DNA of 64,000 bases from Callorhinus ursinus (GCF_003265705.1 NW_020312935.1:6852245-6916244); one strand, 5' to 3'. Positions 41,481 to 54,279 are shown, counted from the stretch's first letter. Notes: generated by a model not told the origin, from the sequence alone. A program made the numbers and translations.

Positions 41481-41879
41481 CAACTCTTGTGTTTCATTAA
41501 AAACAGTTTAAAATAGGCTCTTTTCTTACGGTCTTAAGCAATGAATTTAAGCCATGCATAGATTTTAGCTATGGACATCTTAGGACCATCACTATTTGAA
41601 AAGACAAATATTTCAGATGTATAGTTTTATTAGAAAGGACGGGAAGCTTGGGAGAGAGGAATGAGGCCAGGCTTGGTGCTCGGATGGCCTCTTAACCCAT
41701 GTTGTGCCGTGCAGCCACTGTCCCAGAACCAGCCTCATCGTCCCGGAGCCTGCTCTCTTGACTCCTTGCTGCCAACGCCCCTCTGAGCAAAGCCCTAAAA
41801 ACTGGGGGCGATGAGATCAGAGGATTTCCCGTTCACATTGTGACTTTCCACCACTCAATGACACTGCATCCACCCTCTT

Positions 41880-42480
41880 CATACCCGGAACCCGCCTGGG
41901 TAACATCGGGGAGCGGCGGTCCGCGGAGAGAGACCGGGTAGGCGCGGCCGGAAGTCCCGCCCCACGGAAGTGGGCCCGACCCGTTGGGCGGGAAACCCGA
42001 GTCTGGCGTCGTTGTAGGCTGGCGGAGAGGGAGAAAGGGCGGAATCGCAGCGCGCTGCGACTTGAGGGTAAAGGTCACGGCCTCTGCCCCCTGCGCGTTC
42101 GGATCCTGCCCGGGTCCCGCCCGGGAACCGGGCTGTGGCCTCCTGTGGAAGGTGGGCTGCCGCCGGTAGGCCCGGGTCTGCCCTCACAGCGGCTGGGATG
42201 CGGGACGCCCGGCTCTTCCCTTCCCAACCCCCTGACGTGAGGGAGTGGATTGAGCTGGCGGGAACGGGCCTCCCTGAGGAGGCAGCAGACCCCGGCTGCG
42301 GTCCCCACAGCAGCTGGTGGCAGAAAGAGAATTGTCACGTACCATGTAGTCGGGCGTCTGGAGCCCGGCAGTTTCCGACCCTGATTGTACTTGAGAATGG
42401 GTGATTCCGGTTATGGGAGGGGCGGGAACCAGTGGTGAGGCCCTTTCTCAGACCGTGGGCCGGGCCACGTGGGCTGCAGC
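41880..42480 (+). promoter_or_regulatory. TERB1: CpG-rich promoter of TERB1 (inferred)
   Basis: CpG-dense stretch about 0.7 kb past NAE1 and on the 5' side of the TERB1 exons. Motifs: ETS CCGGAAGT (41948-41955) and ACGGAAGTG (41964-41972), MYB-type CCGTTG (41981-41986), E2F-type GGCGGGAA at 41987, 42257 and 42421, and a CACGTG E-box at 42466-42471. Assignment to TERB1 rests on position and the known gene order. Confidence 0.65.
42397..42400 (+). other. TERB1: Candidate split start codon of TERB1 (ATGG before gt)
   Basis: The exon at 54,280 opens with AA ATG AAG, and human TERB1 begins MEMKTD, as I recall it. An upstream exon ending ATGG would give that start. ATGG followed by gtgatt stands here inside the CpG island. 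The donor is weak, so this is only a candidate. Confidence 0.3.
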
Positions 42481-43804
42481 CCTTGAGGGGCGCACCATTG
42501 CTGGTGAATCCCCCGTGAAGGGCCGGGACTCGCGCCTTTAACCAGCATCCCGTCCTTGGCAGGAGTTGGAGAGCCCTGGCCTAAGACGAGAGGGCCTGGG
42601 AAAGACCTCTGCCCTTCAAAAGGAGATCTCCCGGCTCTTTAGGTGAGCCAGGTCTTGGTGTTAATGAGGCACACAGGGTGGAGGTAGACTTCCCTCCTTG
42701 GAAAGATCGGGCATCGCCCGCCTGTGCCAACTGGGAAGAGGTGATGAGGATGAATGTGAAACAGCTGCTTCGATCTCCTGAGTCTGGGAATGTAAATGTA
42801 GTGTGAACTCACTCGTGGTACCCTCGCTTTTCTGCATCTGTTATTTCTCAATCTATTTAAACTATTGTAAAAGCTAATTTATTTGCATATTGGCCCTTTC
42901 TCCCTCGCTTCTCCTACTGTAAGGAAAATTTCCACAATGTATGAGTCCAAGCTGGGTATCCGCTGTCCTTAGTGATGGCAATTAATGGTGGGATTTTTCA
43001 GCCTGCCAGCCTTATACAGGAAGATGCCATTTATCGTTCTGATATTTTGGGGGTAATATTTACATTTCAAAAAAGCTTTTCATGTTAACAATTTCTAGGC
43101 CTACGGAAAGAGTAATTTTCAGCTAGTTTTCTTGCTTAAATTTGAATTTAACAGCACTGTTTTGGGGAGTAGATTAAATTAAACCTGTAAGTGGGATGGT
43201 TTCTTCCTGTTACCTGGAAAAATCATTTCTCCCCTCTGTGAGAACACAGCAGATAATTTTGAAATCTTGTTCATTACAGTTTGCATCTTCACTAAATTAC
43301 TGAAAACACTGTCTGCTTTATTGAACAGATACTTTGGTGTTGGGGAAGAGACTATGTAATTTAAAATGTAATTATATAATTATCAATTCCTTGAAAGTTC
43401 TAGTCTGTCCTTTGCTGTGGATGTTTCTAAAGCATTTAGCTAGTAAATAGATGACTTGTATTAATGCTACAAGGTAGTTGGAAAACTCTATTTTTTGTGT
43501 GCAAAGTGACCATTTATTTGAAAAAAGTATAGGAAAGACAAAGGGGAATAGAAGGTAGTATATTTTGTCAGTTTCAGTTTCAAGATGTTTAGATTTTAAA
43601 GTTATGTTCCTTTTTAAAAATAAAATCATATTTAAAGCAGAATAATTCTGACTAAAACTAAGGAAATAGTCCTTACATTCCTTCACAAAGCAAAAATTTC
43701 CACATATGGTATAGTAGTCCGTTTTTATGTTTTTTTTTTAATTTAGTCTTCCTTTTCCAAATCCTAACCCATTTTTTCAAAGGTAATGCATGTTTACATA
43801 TGGG

Positions 43805-44047
43805 AGACCGTATAATAGAGGATAAGAGTGTGGGGGTTGGCCTCAGATTTTCTTGGTGCCCATTCCAGCTCTGGCACATACTCTCTGTTTGAACTTGGGC
43901 AAATTATTTACCCTCTCCTCATCAGAATTCATCCCAATAGCTCCCTCTTAGGATTGTTGTAAAAACTAAAAAGGTAATATTTATAAGGTTTACAGAACAC
44001 AAACTTGCCTATGATAGGACTTGAATGTTAGAAGCTTTTATTATTAT
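43805..44047 (+). repeat. MIR
   Basis: 'ccagctctggcacatactctctg', 'gaacttgggcaaattatttac', 'aggattgttgtaaaaact' in MIR order, ending TTATTATTATAA. Confidence 0.75.
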
Positions 44048-44800
44048 AAAAATTGTGAAAAATAGAAAAAAGTGGGATAAGACACCATAGAACCACCAGC
44101 TAAAGACAAGTGTTAATATGTTGTTGTTTTCTATGTAGTTTTATTTTATGTTTGCCTCTACAAAATTGGGGTCGTGCTGTAGATAAAAGTTTTGAGTTTT
44201 GTTCTTTTAGATTAATTGTAGCATAAGCATTTTGCCTTGTTATTAAACATTTCAAGCAAACATCAGTATTCTTGTAACAGTATCCTGTGAGTGTACCATA
44301 ATGTACCTAACCATTCTTTTTTTTATTTAGGTTTTTTTTTTAAATGTTATGTTAATCACCATACATTACATCATTATGGAATATCTAGGTTAAAAAAATG
44401 GCAAAACTGGTGTATATTTATATATTACCTTATAAAAGATTCTCACATTTATTATTTTTTTGTTTGGGAATTTTATTTCCATTCTGAGGATGAGAAAAAA
44501 ATAGAAAGGATAAGTAGCTATCTCCCTTTAACCTGATAGTGTTGGAGTAAATAAGAATTCTAGAGTTCTGTGAGTCCTGATGACTCTAAGAAGTTAATCG
44601 GACTCTCAGAGATTTTTCTAAAAAATCAGTTTAGCATATGAGATGCCATATCAGGGTTGCTGGTTATTTTAAAAATTCTTCTAACAAGTGATATATAAAC
44701 AAAGATTTTAGCTTAATAGTAGAATACTATGTTGAAAAAAATGGGTTGTTAGAAAAAATATTTTAATATTAAACTTAGCTTGTGTAGAGAAATGGAGTTC

Positions 44801-44801
<1 letters not shown>

Positions 44802-44844
<43 letters not shown>
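44802..44844. repeat. (GT)n microsatellite
   Basis: About 21 uninterrupted GT units. Confidence 0.97.
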
Positions 44845-44846
<2 letters not shown>

Positions 44847-46259
44847 AATTTCTGATTCATGGAGGGGTGACCAATCAGAAATGATGGGATGAAAATTTAC
44901 AGGAGAGAAAATAAGGGAGGAGTACCAGAAGAGGATCAGTTAGATTCAGTTAATCAACCATTTTTATGTTTATTTAATAAAATGTGTTGAATGCCTGTAG
45001 TACTTAAGGATGCCACGTGTGTTTATGTTTTTCAATTTAATCCTTGTAACAACTTTATAAAGTAGGAATTTCCTATTTTGCAGATGAGGAAACTGAGCCT
45101 CAGAGAACTTAAGTATAACCTTTATCACATATTCAATAAGTTATAGATTCAGTCCTTGCTCTCTGGCTTCAGGAAAACTATTTTTCCCTACCCCTTTGCA
45201 TTTATAATTCTGGAATTCTCAAACATTGATTTAAATTGAGAGAATACCTTTATCTTATAGATGAAATATAAGGAAAAAGAATACAGACGAGTATGGAAAG
45301 TGAGGACACAAAGAAGATACAAGGTGAGAAATTAATGGATTATTTATCTGGAATTAATTTTATAATCTATTAGTGGGATATACTGCAGATTATCTGACAG
45401 GATCCAGGAAATGAGAGAATTATTCAGCAATTTACATACGTATTTATTGTGCATCCATCCTGCCTGTCACACTGACTTCAGGACACTGACATTCTAATGG
45501 GTAAAGGCATGCTGATAATTAGAATACCGCATAATAGCTGATTTAATAGAGATATATATAAGAACAGTGGGAACCTGAGAGAACCACCACCAAAATATAC
45601 ATGGAGGTACAGATTTCAGAGTTGTCCTTAGAAAGATAGAAATTATATCCATGGGCATGGAGGAGATTCACCAGAGAGGAAATATTAAAAAAAAAAAAAA
45701 AAAGGATGGGAAATAGCGTTCCTTAATGCACACCACGTAAGGGTTTGGCTGAGGAAGAGGGCTCTCAAAGACTGAGAAAAACATTTCAGAAAGGTGAATG
45801 GAAGTTTAGGAATGTGGAATTTTGGAAATCAGCCTTAGGAGAATACTTCATGAGAAAGATTGCTTGAGCTCATCAGTGTCAAATGTACACAGATGATGAC
45901 TGAATTATCATTCAATTTTCTATCTAGGAGATCATTTGTTTTATTAACAGTAAATTTAATACATTTCAGCCAGGTTGCAGTATATTGACTTTTGGGTGGG
46001 AAATAAGGATCTGGAAACAGTATGAATACCTAACTCTTCTTAAAAGCTTGACTGAAGATATATGGCAATAGGTAGAGGGAGACTGTAATGTTAAGGGAGC
46101 CTTGAAAGGGAGTAGAGACAAGAGAATATATGAAAAGGGAATGGAGATTCTGAAGAGGGAGAGGTTGAAGAGAACTGAAAAGAGAGGAGGGATAATTGTA
46201 GATGCCCCTCTCAGAACCTTTTTTACACTATGGGAATTATTCACATCTTTCTCCGTCTC

Positions 46260-46362
46260 CATCACCAGATTTTGAGTTCCTTGGAATCAGAATCCCCATC
46301 TGGTACAGAGTGGATGCATAGTAGACAGGCAATAAATATTTGTTAAATGAATGGATTTTTAA
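46260..46362 (+). repeat. L2-like 3' end
   Basis: 'gagttccttggaatcagaatcc', then 'caataaatatttgttaaatgaatgg', the usual L2 tail wording. Confidence 0.55.
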
Positions 46363-47086
46363 GGAAGTCATGGGCCTATAATTGTGCCATTTGAGTTGCA
46401 TGTGAGAGAAATCAAGTCAAACTAGTACAAGCAAGAAAGGAAATATATCAGTTCATACCACTGGGAAACTCAGAGTTGTGAGGAAGAGTTCTCCAAAAAA
46501 AGCACAAAAAGGAGGGAAATCATTCTGGGCAGGAAAAAACCCCACCAAAGTATACTAATTGTAGTCACTATAGGGTCCCACAACACAGGTGAATGGATTA
46601 ACTACGAACAGGAAGGGTGCTAGATACCTGTTCTGATATTGTAGAGGAAGAGATAAGAATGAGTGTGGCTGTAAATATTTTGTAGGAATCCTGTGTTGTG
46701 GAAAGTGGGGAATTCTGTGAGGCCTAACATCTGTGTCTTTGAGGATTTATCTTGGCATTTGTAACCTGCTTTTGCCCAGAGAGCAAAGCAAGCCAGAGAT
46801 GCCAGATAATTAATGGCCCTTTCCCTGGGAGCAGCCCTGAACAAATGACTCATTGGAGTTGATGGACAAATACTCTTCACCCTTTGGTGGGGATATCTCT
46901 TGAGACATGTGGCTCCACCCTGGCTCCCAGAGTTCCCTTGTGGAGTGAAGCTCCAGTTACCTTAATAATAACTTGCTTCTGTCTGCCTTCCTGTCCTGTG
47001 TCACTTTCTCAAAAAAGTACTTAACACTCAAATCTTTGTCTCTTGGTCTACTTCTGGGGAAACCCAATTAAAACAAAGTGGAAGAG

Positions 47087-47319
47087 GGTCTTCTGGGTGG
47101 CTCAGTTGGTTAAGCATCTGCCTTCAGCTCTGGTTGTGATCCCAGGGCTCTGGGATCGAGTCCCGCATCGGGCTCCCTGCTTAGCTGGGAGCCTCCTTCT
47201 CCCTCCCCCATCCCCCCTGCTTGTGTTCCCTCTCTGTCTGTGCCAACCCCCCGTCTCTCCTCCCTGCTCGTGCTCTTTCTCTCTCTCTCAAATAAATAAA
47301 ATTATAAAAAAATATAAAA
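47087..47319 (+). repeat. CAN-SINE
   Basis: Exact 18-base duplications taaaacaaagtggaagag at 47069-47086 and 47320-47337. CT-rich body longer than usual. Confidence 0.93.
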
Positions 47320-48049
47320 TAAAACAAAGTGGAAGAGAAGGAGATGTGGGACAGGGGTTGGAGATTTAAAGATAGCTGAAGATTTGGAATAGCCACTGTG
47401 GAAAATGGCAGAGGAAGCAGAAGGGTGTGAGAGATAGAGCTGACCTTGGATGGGATTGCTGAATAGATTTGGGGGTTATAACTTGGAATGCATACCAAAT
47501 ATTTGTAATGGCATAATTGCTTGATTTTTTTTTTCTTTTAGCAATGCCCAAATTTGGGCTGAAGGAGCAGAGAAAGGAAAGTGTTTTTGAGTCATGGTTA
47601 CAATTATAGGACATGTTTAGTAGAAGGACAGGGGTCAAAGTAATCTTAGCAAGATAATGGTTGAGGTGATGAATCATGGGATCTAGGAGGAATAGGGAAG
47701 GAAATGAAACTAGAAGCCTCAGTGCAGGAGGAGTAAAGGGATTATAGAGATCTTAGGGGTCAAGGAGTAAATATAAGAATAAGAAAGTAAGACAGTGGAA
47801 AGAATTAGGGATAATATTCCAAAAGTAAAATGATAGATTTGAAAATATTACTGATAGATCTGTTCTGACTAATGACAGGGTTCCAAAGTTTGGCCTTGGA
47901 AGTTAGTAGCCAAATTTATGTACAGTTTGAGATTTAGAAAAGAGAGACTGTCTCTTTCCCAGTATCCATATCTGTCACCCAAAAGAACTGAGATTGGGGT
48001 CACTTTGGTCATTTGGACACCTGCAAAGCATACCAGTAATTTGATTTTT

Positions 48050-48240
48050 TTTTAAGATTTTATTTATTTATTTGACAGAGAGAGAGATAGCGAAAGAAGG
48101 AACACAAGCAGGGGGAGTGGGAGAGGGAGAAGCAGTCTTCCCGCCAAGCAGGGAGCCGGATGCAGGGCTCGATCCCAGGACCCTGGGATCATGACCTGAG
48201 CCGAAGGCAGACACTTAACAACTGAGCCACCCAGGTGCCC
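48050..48240 (-). repeat. CAN-SINE
   Basis: Exact 17-base duplications ccagtaatttgattttt at 48033-48049 and 48241-48257. Confidence 0.94.
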
Positions 48241-48254
48241 CCAGTAATTTGATT

Positions 48255-49510
48255 TTTGTATATAGAATAGCTTTATTAAAATATAATTGACGTACCACAC
48301 AATTCAACCATTTAAAGTATATAATTTAGTTTTTTTTAATATATTCACAGTGTTGTACAACCATCATCACAATCAATTTTAGTGCCTTTTTATCACCCCC
48401 AAAGCAATCCTGTACTCTTTAGCAGTCACAGCACCCCGCCCCCCAACTGTAGGCAACTGCTAATCTATTTTCTGTCTCTAGACTTGCCTATTCTGGGCAT
48501 ATAAATTGAATCATACAGTATATGGGCTTTTGTGGCTGGCTTCTTTCACTTAGCATAGTATTATCAAGTATTAATCAAGTTTTATCAGTATCTTCATTCC
48601 TTTTTGTTGCCGAATAATATTCCATTGAATGGATATATCTTATTTTGTTTATGCATTCAAGAGGTGATGGAAATTTGGATTTCCACTGTTTGGCAGTTGA
48701 GTAATGTTGCTGTGAACATTCATGTACAAGTTTTTGTGTGACGTTTTCATTTCTCTTGGGTATATATCTAGTAGTAGAATTATTGAGTTTGGTAAATTTA
48801 TATTTAACCTTTTGAGGAATTGCTAGACTTTTCGTCAAAGTGGCTGTACCATTTTATGTTCCTACAGCAATGTATAAGGATTCCATTTTCTTCAAATTCT
48901 TGGTAAATGCTTGTCATAATCTGTCTTTTTGATTATAGCCATCCTAGTGGATTTGAAGTGGTGTTTTTTTAACTATTTTTATTTAAGATTTTATTTATTT
49001 ATTTATTTATGTGAGAGAGAAAGAATGAGAGCGGGGGGAGGGTCAGGGGGAGAAGCAGACTCCCTGCTGAGCAGGGATCCTGATGCTGACTGGATCCTAG
49101 GACTCCAGGATCATGACCTGAGCTGAAGGCAGTTGCTTAACCAACAGGCGCCCCTGTGAAGTGGTATTTAATTGTGGTTTTGGTTTGCATTTTCTTAATG
49201 ACTAATGATGTTGAGTGTCTTTTCATAGTCTAACTGACCATTTGTGTATCTTTCTTGGAGAAATGTCTACATGCTTTTTACTTGGGTTATCTTTTTATTA
49301 TTGAGTTTTAAGAGTTCTTCATAATTTCTGAACACAAGCCCCTTATCAGATATCTGATTTGTAGATCTATTCTTCCCTTCTGTGAGTTGTCTTTTCACAT
49401 TCTTGATATCTTTTGAAGCTCAAAAAATTTCAATTTTTAGGTCCAATTTATCCAATTTTCTTTTATAATTTGTGCTTTTGTATTGTATATACTTGAGTTT
49501 TTGTTTTATT
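48255..49510 (-). mobile_element. Decayed L1 (L1M type) 3' part, minus strand
   Basis: Antisense L1 3' end: 'ttattaaaatataattgacgtaccac', 'cttagcatagtattatcaag', 'cagatatctgatttgtagat'. On the minus strand near 48,590-48,640 a peptide SMEYYSATKRNE matches the widespread L1 3' segment. A SINE (48967-49156) splits it. No intact frame. Confidence 0.8.
48967..49156 (-). repeat. CAN-SINE inside L1
   Basis: tgaagtggtgttt (48954-48966) and tgaagtggtattt (49157-49169) are the duplication. The tRNA head end is partly lost. Confidence 0.88.
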
Positions 49511-50696
49511 TTCTTCAGGAATGACTGAAGGAACTAGGTTGTGTAGGCTGGAGAAGATAAAACTGAGTTGTAGATGTTATTAGGTGCTTTGTCTGGGAAG
49601 GGAGGGATTATAATAGAAAATATCAAAGTAGGAGAGGGGGTACAGGAGGGAATAGAGGAATACATAAAGAAGTTTCTTGTTTTCTGCAGTTGTGCCTAGA
49701 ATTGAAAATCACCATGCCCCATCAAAAATCCTCTTTGGCTTGTTGTTGATGAGTGGCTTATTGCTATCCATACAGTCAAACTAACCTTCTTACAGTCTCT
49801 ATTAATGTAGAAAATGATCAATAAATGTTTGCTGTTGCTTCAAGATAATGTAATAATAACCTTTGTACTATGGTTTTTTACTAACAAGTTGAGTCATGAG
49901 TAATTTTATTGAACCAAATTGTCAGTTGAATTTCTTTTAAGAGGAAGACTAAATATTGATTGATAATAGATCTAAGTCTCTTTTAATGTGTTCCTCTCTA
50001 TTTTTATGTTCTTTCTTCATCCTATATCTTTGAGAACTTTAAATTTAATTCAAACATTATGTCAAAATCTGCATACAATTTTATTTAAAACCAAGAGATG
50101 AAATTGTTAAAAGGCTGTAGTGAAAAGTTTTATAGGAAAATGACTGTCTTTCATTTTTAGTTGCAAATAAATATTTCAAGTTTATATTTTCATAAGTTTT
50201 GACACACACATATGTATATGCAAACAGTAGCACAATCAGGATAGGGGATATATCTCATGCACCCTTTTAATACCTCTTTTTGTCCTTTCCTGGACCCCTT
50301 TCCCCCAAGCAACCACTGATCTGCCTTTTCTTACTATAGTTTACATTTTTTTTCCAATACATGGAGTAATACAGTATATATTCTTTTTTTGTGGTTTCTT
50401 TCAGTTTAATTATTTTGAGATTCCTCCATGTTGTTGCATATATCAATAGTTAACTCCTTTTTATTGTTATACTAGGCCATAATGTATGGTCATACCACAA
50501 TTTATTTTCCATTCATCTGTTGATGGACATTTCAGTTGTTTTCAGTTTTTGGCTATTACACATAATGCTGCCATGAACATTTGTGTATAAGTCTTTGTAT
50601 GGACACATACCTGCTTTTCTTTTGGATAAATTCTTAGGAGTGGAATGGCTGGATCAAATGGTAGGTATATATTTAACAATTTATGAAACTGCTGAG

Positions 50697-50882
50697 GGGT
50701 GCTTGGTTGGCTCAGTCGGTTAAGTATCTGCCTTTGGCTCAGGTCATGATCTCAGGGTCCTGGGATCGAGCCCTGTGTCAGGCTTCCTGCTCAGGGGAGA
50801 ACCTGCTTCTCCCTCTCCCTCTGCCCCTCCCCTTGCTTGTGCTCGCTCTCTCTCAAATAAATAAATAAAATCTTAAAAAAAA
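50697..50882 (+). repeat. CAN-SINE inside L1
   Basis: Plus-oriented head 'ggggtgcttggttggctcagtc', CT-rich body, AAATAAATAAATAAAATC tail. Confidence 0.9.
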
Positions 50883-51420
50883 AGAAAATGAAGTTTTAAA
50901 TCTTGATGAAATACAGTTTATTCCTTATTTTTCTACAGATTGTGCTATTTACATTGTGTCTACGAAATTTTCACCTAAACCAAGATGGCAAAGATTTTTT
51001 CCTGTGTTACCTCTTAAAAGTTTTATAGTTCCAATTTTACATTATGTCTGCAATCCCTTTTGAGTTAATTTTTGTATATGGTTTGATTCGAGTTTGGTTT
51101 GTTACGTTTTTTAATGTGGTTATCTAGTTGTTACAGTACCATTTGTTGGAAAGACTATCCTTTCTTCTCTGCATTGCCGTTGTAAAAAAATAAGCCTGTT
51201 GGGGTTACATTGCATTCATAGATCAAGTTAAGAAAATCGACATTTTAACAATATTTAGTCCTCCAACCCATGAAAGAGGTGTTTTACTCCCTTTATTTCA
51301 GTCTTCTTTAATATGTCTCCACAGTATTTTTTAAGTTTTAGTAGACATGTTGTTCACATCTTTTGTCAGATTTATCCCTAAGTATTTCATATTTTTGATA
51401 CTATTATAAGCAGCATTGTT

Positions 51421-51993
51421 GTTTTTTTTTAAGTTGGCTCCAGGGACGCCTGGGTGGCTCAGTCGTTAAACGTCTGCCTTCGGCTCAGGTCATGATCCCA
51501 GGGTTCTGGGATCAAGCCCCGCATCAGGCTCTCTGCTCCGTGGGAAGCCTGCTTCTCCCTCTCCCACTCCCCCTGCTTGTGTTCCCTCTCTCGCTGTGTC
51601 TCTTTCTGTCAAATAAATAAATAAAATCTTTAAAAAAAATAAAAAATAAAAAAATAAAGTTGGCTCCAGGGGCGCCTGGGTGGCTCAGTCGTTAAGCATC
51701 TGCCTTCGGCTCAGGTCATGATCCCAGGTTCCTGGGATTGAGCCACACATCAGGCGCCCTGCTCCGCAGAAGCCTGTTCTCACTCTCCCACTCCCCTTAC
51801 TTGTGTTTCCTCTCTCTCTCTGGCTCTCCCTGTCAAAAAAATAGTAAATAAAATCTTAAATAAAATAAAATAAAGTTGGCCCCATGCCCAAGGCATAGCC
51901 TAGTGCAAGGCTCTAACTCATGACTGGTGAGGTCATGACCTGAGCTGAGATCAAGAGTTGGATGCTCAACTGACTGAGCCACCTAGGCTCCCC
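51421..51993. repeat. Older minus SINE holding two tandem plus CAN-SINEs
   Basis: The target text aagttggctccaggg occurs at 51431-51445 and 51657-51671, and a diverged copy starts at 51873. Plus SINEs fill 51446-51656 and 51672-51872. The older minus copy is split into 51421-51430 and 51873-51993, all within L1. Confidence 0.88.
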
Positions 51994-52986
51994 ATAAATG
52001 GCATTATTTTTCAATTTCAATTTTCAATTACTTATTGCTGGTATATATAGAAATGTAATTGATTTCTGTATGTTAAATGGATATACTGAAACCTTACTAT
52101 ACTCAGTAGCTCTTTTGTAGATTCCATCAGATTATCTGTATAGAAGGTCATGTTATACATGAAGGTAGATAGTTTTATTACTTCCTTCCTAATTTGAATG
52201 CCTTTTGTTTCTTTTTCTCACCTGATGGCACTGGCTAAGCTCTCCAGTACAATGTTAAATGGAATGTTAAATAGAATGACATTGGCTAGACTCCCCAGTA
52301 CAATGTTAAACATCTCTGTCTTGTTCCTGATCTCAGGGAGAAAGAATTCAGTCTTTCTCTGTTAAGTATTGTGTTTACTGTAGGGCCTTTTTTTGTAGAT
52401 ACACTTTTTTAAATTGAGGAGGTTTTCTTCTAGTCCAAGTTTGTTGAACTTTTTTTTTTTATCAGAAATGAATGTTGAATTTTATCAAATGCTTTTTCTG
52501 CATCTATTGAGATAACCATATGATTTTCCACGTTAGTTTGTCATATTACATCAATTGATTTTTCATATCTTAAGCCAACCCTGAATTTTAGGATAAACCC
52601 ACTTGGTCATAATGTATTGTTATTTTAATATGTTTTTAGATTCAGTTTGCTAAAATTATTTAGACTTTTTACATGTATATTCATGTGGGATATTGGTCTA
52701 TAGTTGTCTTTTTTTTCTTTCTAATGGCTTTGGTTTTGGTATTAGGGTAATGCTGGCCTCATAGAATAAGTTTGGAAGTATTCCTTTTCTCCAAACTTTT
52801 AGAAAAGTTTGTGTAGAATTGGTATTACTTCTTCCTTAAGCATTTGGAAGTTTACAAATGAAGCTATCTGAACCTGGAGTTTTCTTTACAAAAGGTTTTT
52901 AAAGTGTGATTTCAATTTCTTTCATAGATATAGGAATATTTAGGTTATCTGATTTCTTCTTGGGTGAGTTTAGATAATTTGTGTCT

Positions 52987-53202
52987 TTGATTCTTTCTTT
53001 TTTTTTTTAAGATTTTATTTGAAAGAGAGAGAGAGAGAGAGCGTGCCTGCGCATCCGCAGGAAGCAGGAGATGGGCAGGGGCAGAAGGAAAAGCAGACTC
53101 CTCGCTGAGCAGGGAGATCCATATGGGGCTCTGTCCCAGGACCCTAGGATCATGACCTGAGCCAAAGGTAGAGGCTTAACCAACTGAGCCACCCAGGTGC
53201 CC
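52987..53202 (-). repeat. CAN-SINE inside L1 (first of two at one site)
   Basis: aatttgtgtct stands at 52976-52986 and 53203-53213. (GA)n run near the tail. Confidence 0.9.
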
Positions 53203-53213
53203 AATTTGTGTCT

Positions 53214-53326
53214 CTCTTAATGATTTTATTTTTTTAAGTAATATCTACACCCAATGTGGGGCTCGAATTTACAATCCCAAGATCAAGAGTTGCATGCTTT
53301 ACTGACTGAGCCAGCCAGGTACCCCT
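53214..53326 (-). repeat. CAN-SINE (older short type) inside L1 (second at one site)
   Basis: Shares the duplication aatttgtgtct with its neighbour; a third copy is at 53327-53337. Ends 'gagccagccaggtacccc'. Confidence 0.88.
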
Positions 53327-53674
53327 AATTTGTGTCTTTCAAGCAATTTGTCCATTTCACCTAAGTCATTGAATCTATAGATAAGAAGTTATGCATAACT
53401 ATTATTTATCTTTTGAATATAGAATCTATGATGATGCCATCTCTCATTCTGGTATTGGTAACTTGTGTCTTTGCTCCTTTTTCCTCATCAGTTTGTCTAG
53501 AGATTTATCAGTTTTATTGATCTTCTCAAAGAACCAGTTCTAATGTTTTTCTGCTTTCAATCTCATTGATTTTTAGCTTTGATCTTTATTTCCTTCCTTC
53601 TACTTACTTTGGGTTTAATTTACTTTATTTATAGTTTCTTAAGATGGAAGCTGAGGTCATTAATTCGAGATCTT

Positions 53675-53867
53675 TTTTTTTTAAAGATTTTATTTATTTA
53701 TTTGACAGAGAGAGAGAAAACACAAGCAGGGGGGAGCAGCAGAGGGAGAGGAAGAAACAGGCTCCCCACCGAGCAGGGAGCCTGATTTGGGACTCCATCC
53801 CAGGACCCTGGGATCATGATCTGAGCGGAAGGCAGATGCTTAACCGACTGAGCCACCCAGGCGCCCC
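53675..53867 (-). repeat. CAN-SINE inside L1
   Basis: Full minus-oriented copy ending 'gagccacccaggcgcccc', little diverged. Confidence 0.92.
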
Positions 53868-54279
53868 AAGAACTTTCTTTTTTTATAATATAAGCATTTA
53901 GTATTGTAAATTTCCTCCCAAATACTGTTTTGGTAGCATCCCACAAGTGTTGTATTTTCATTTTCATTCAGTTCATTTCTAAATGGCAGATGTTTAAACC
54001 AGTGTAGATTTATTTAAAGAAAATAATATTTGAATTTTGTATTCCATTTCATGCAAGGGGAAAATCTAATAGTTGTAAGAATTTCATTTCAAGTTCTTTT
54101 ATTTAAGGAATGTCTTTCTTTTATATATCTTTACTGTTTGATAGATTATAAAAGGAATATATATACTTGTTATTTTAAAAACAAACATTACAAAGATACA
54201 TTTAGAACGTGAAATTTAAATGGTTAGTTTTTGAAAAGAAACATTTGGTTTAAAAAAAGAAGAAATTTTTGTTCTTCAG

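Larger units (their letters stand above)
50170..53960 (-). mobile_element. Decayed L1 with ORF2 part, minus strand
   Basis: Antisense L1 text runs from a 3' end near 50,170 ('ccatgttgttgcatatatcaatag') to reverse-transcriptase-region wording ('tttatcaaatgctttttctgcatctattgagataacc', 'cccacttggtcataatgtattg'). Full of stops and broken by at least five SINEs. Confidence 0.78.
42480..54279. other. TERB1 5' intron (inferred), no coding exon seen
   Basis: About 11.8 kb between the CpG island and the first certain coding exon. Holds a MIR at 43,805, a GT repeat at 44,802, an L2-like tail near 46,260-46,360, several SINEs and two decayed minus-strand L1 pieces. Much of 42,500-43,800 and 45,000-47,050 is unassigned. 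Confidence 0.6.

Noticed and set aside
45470..45500. A 19-nt TERB1 exon ending ATGG with donor gtaaag
   Set aside because: Too short for a normal exon and the text resembles an old repeat; kept only as a weak alternative in the findings.
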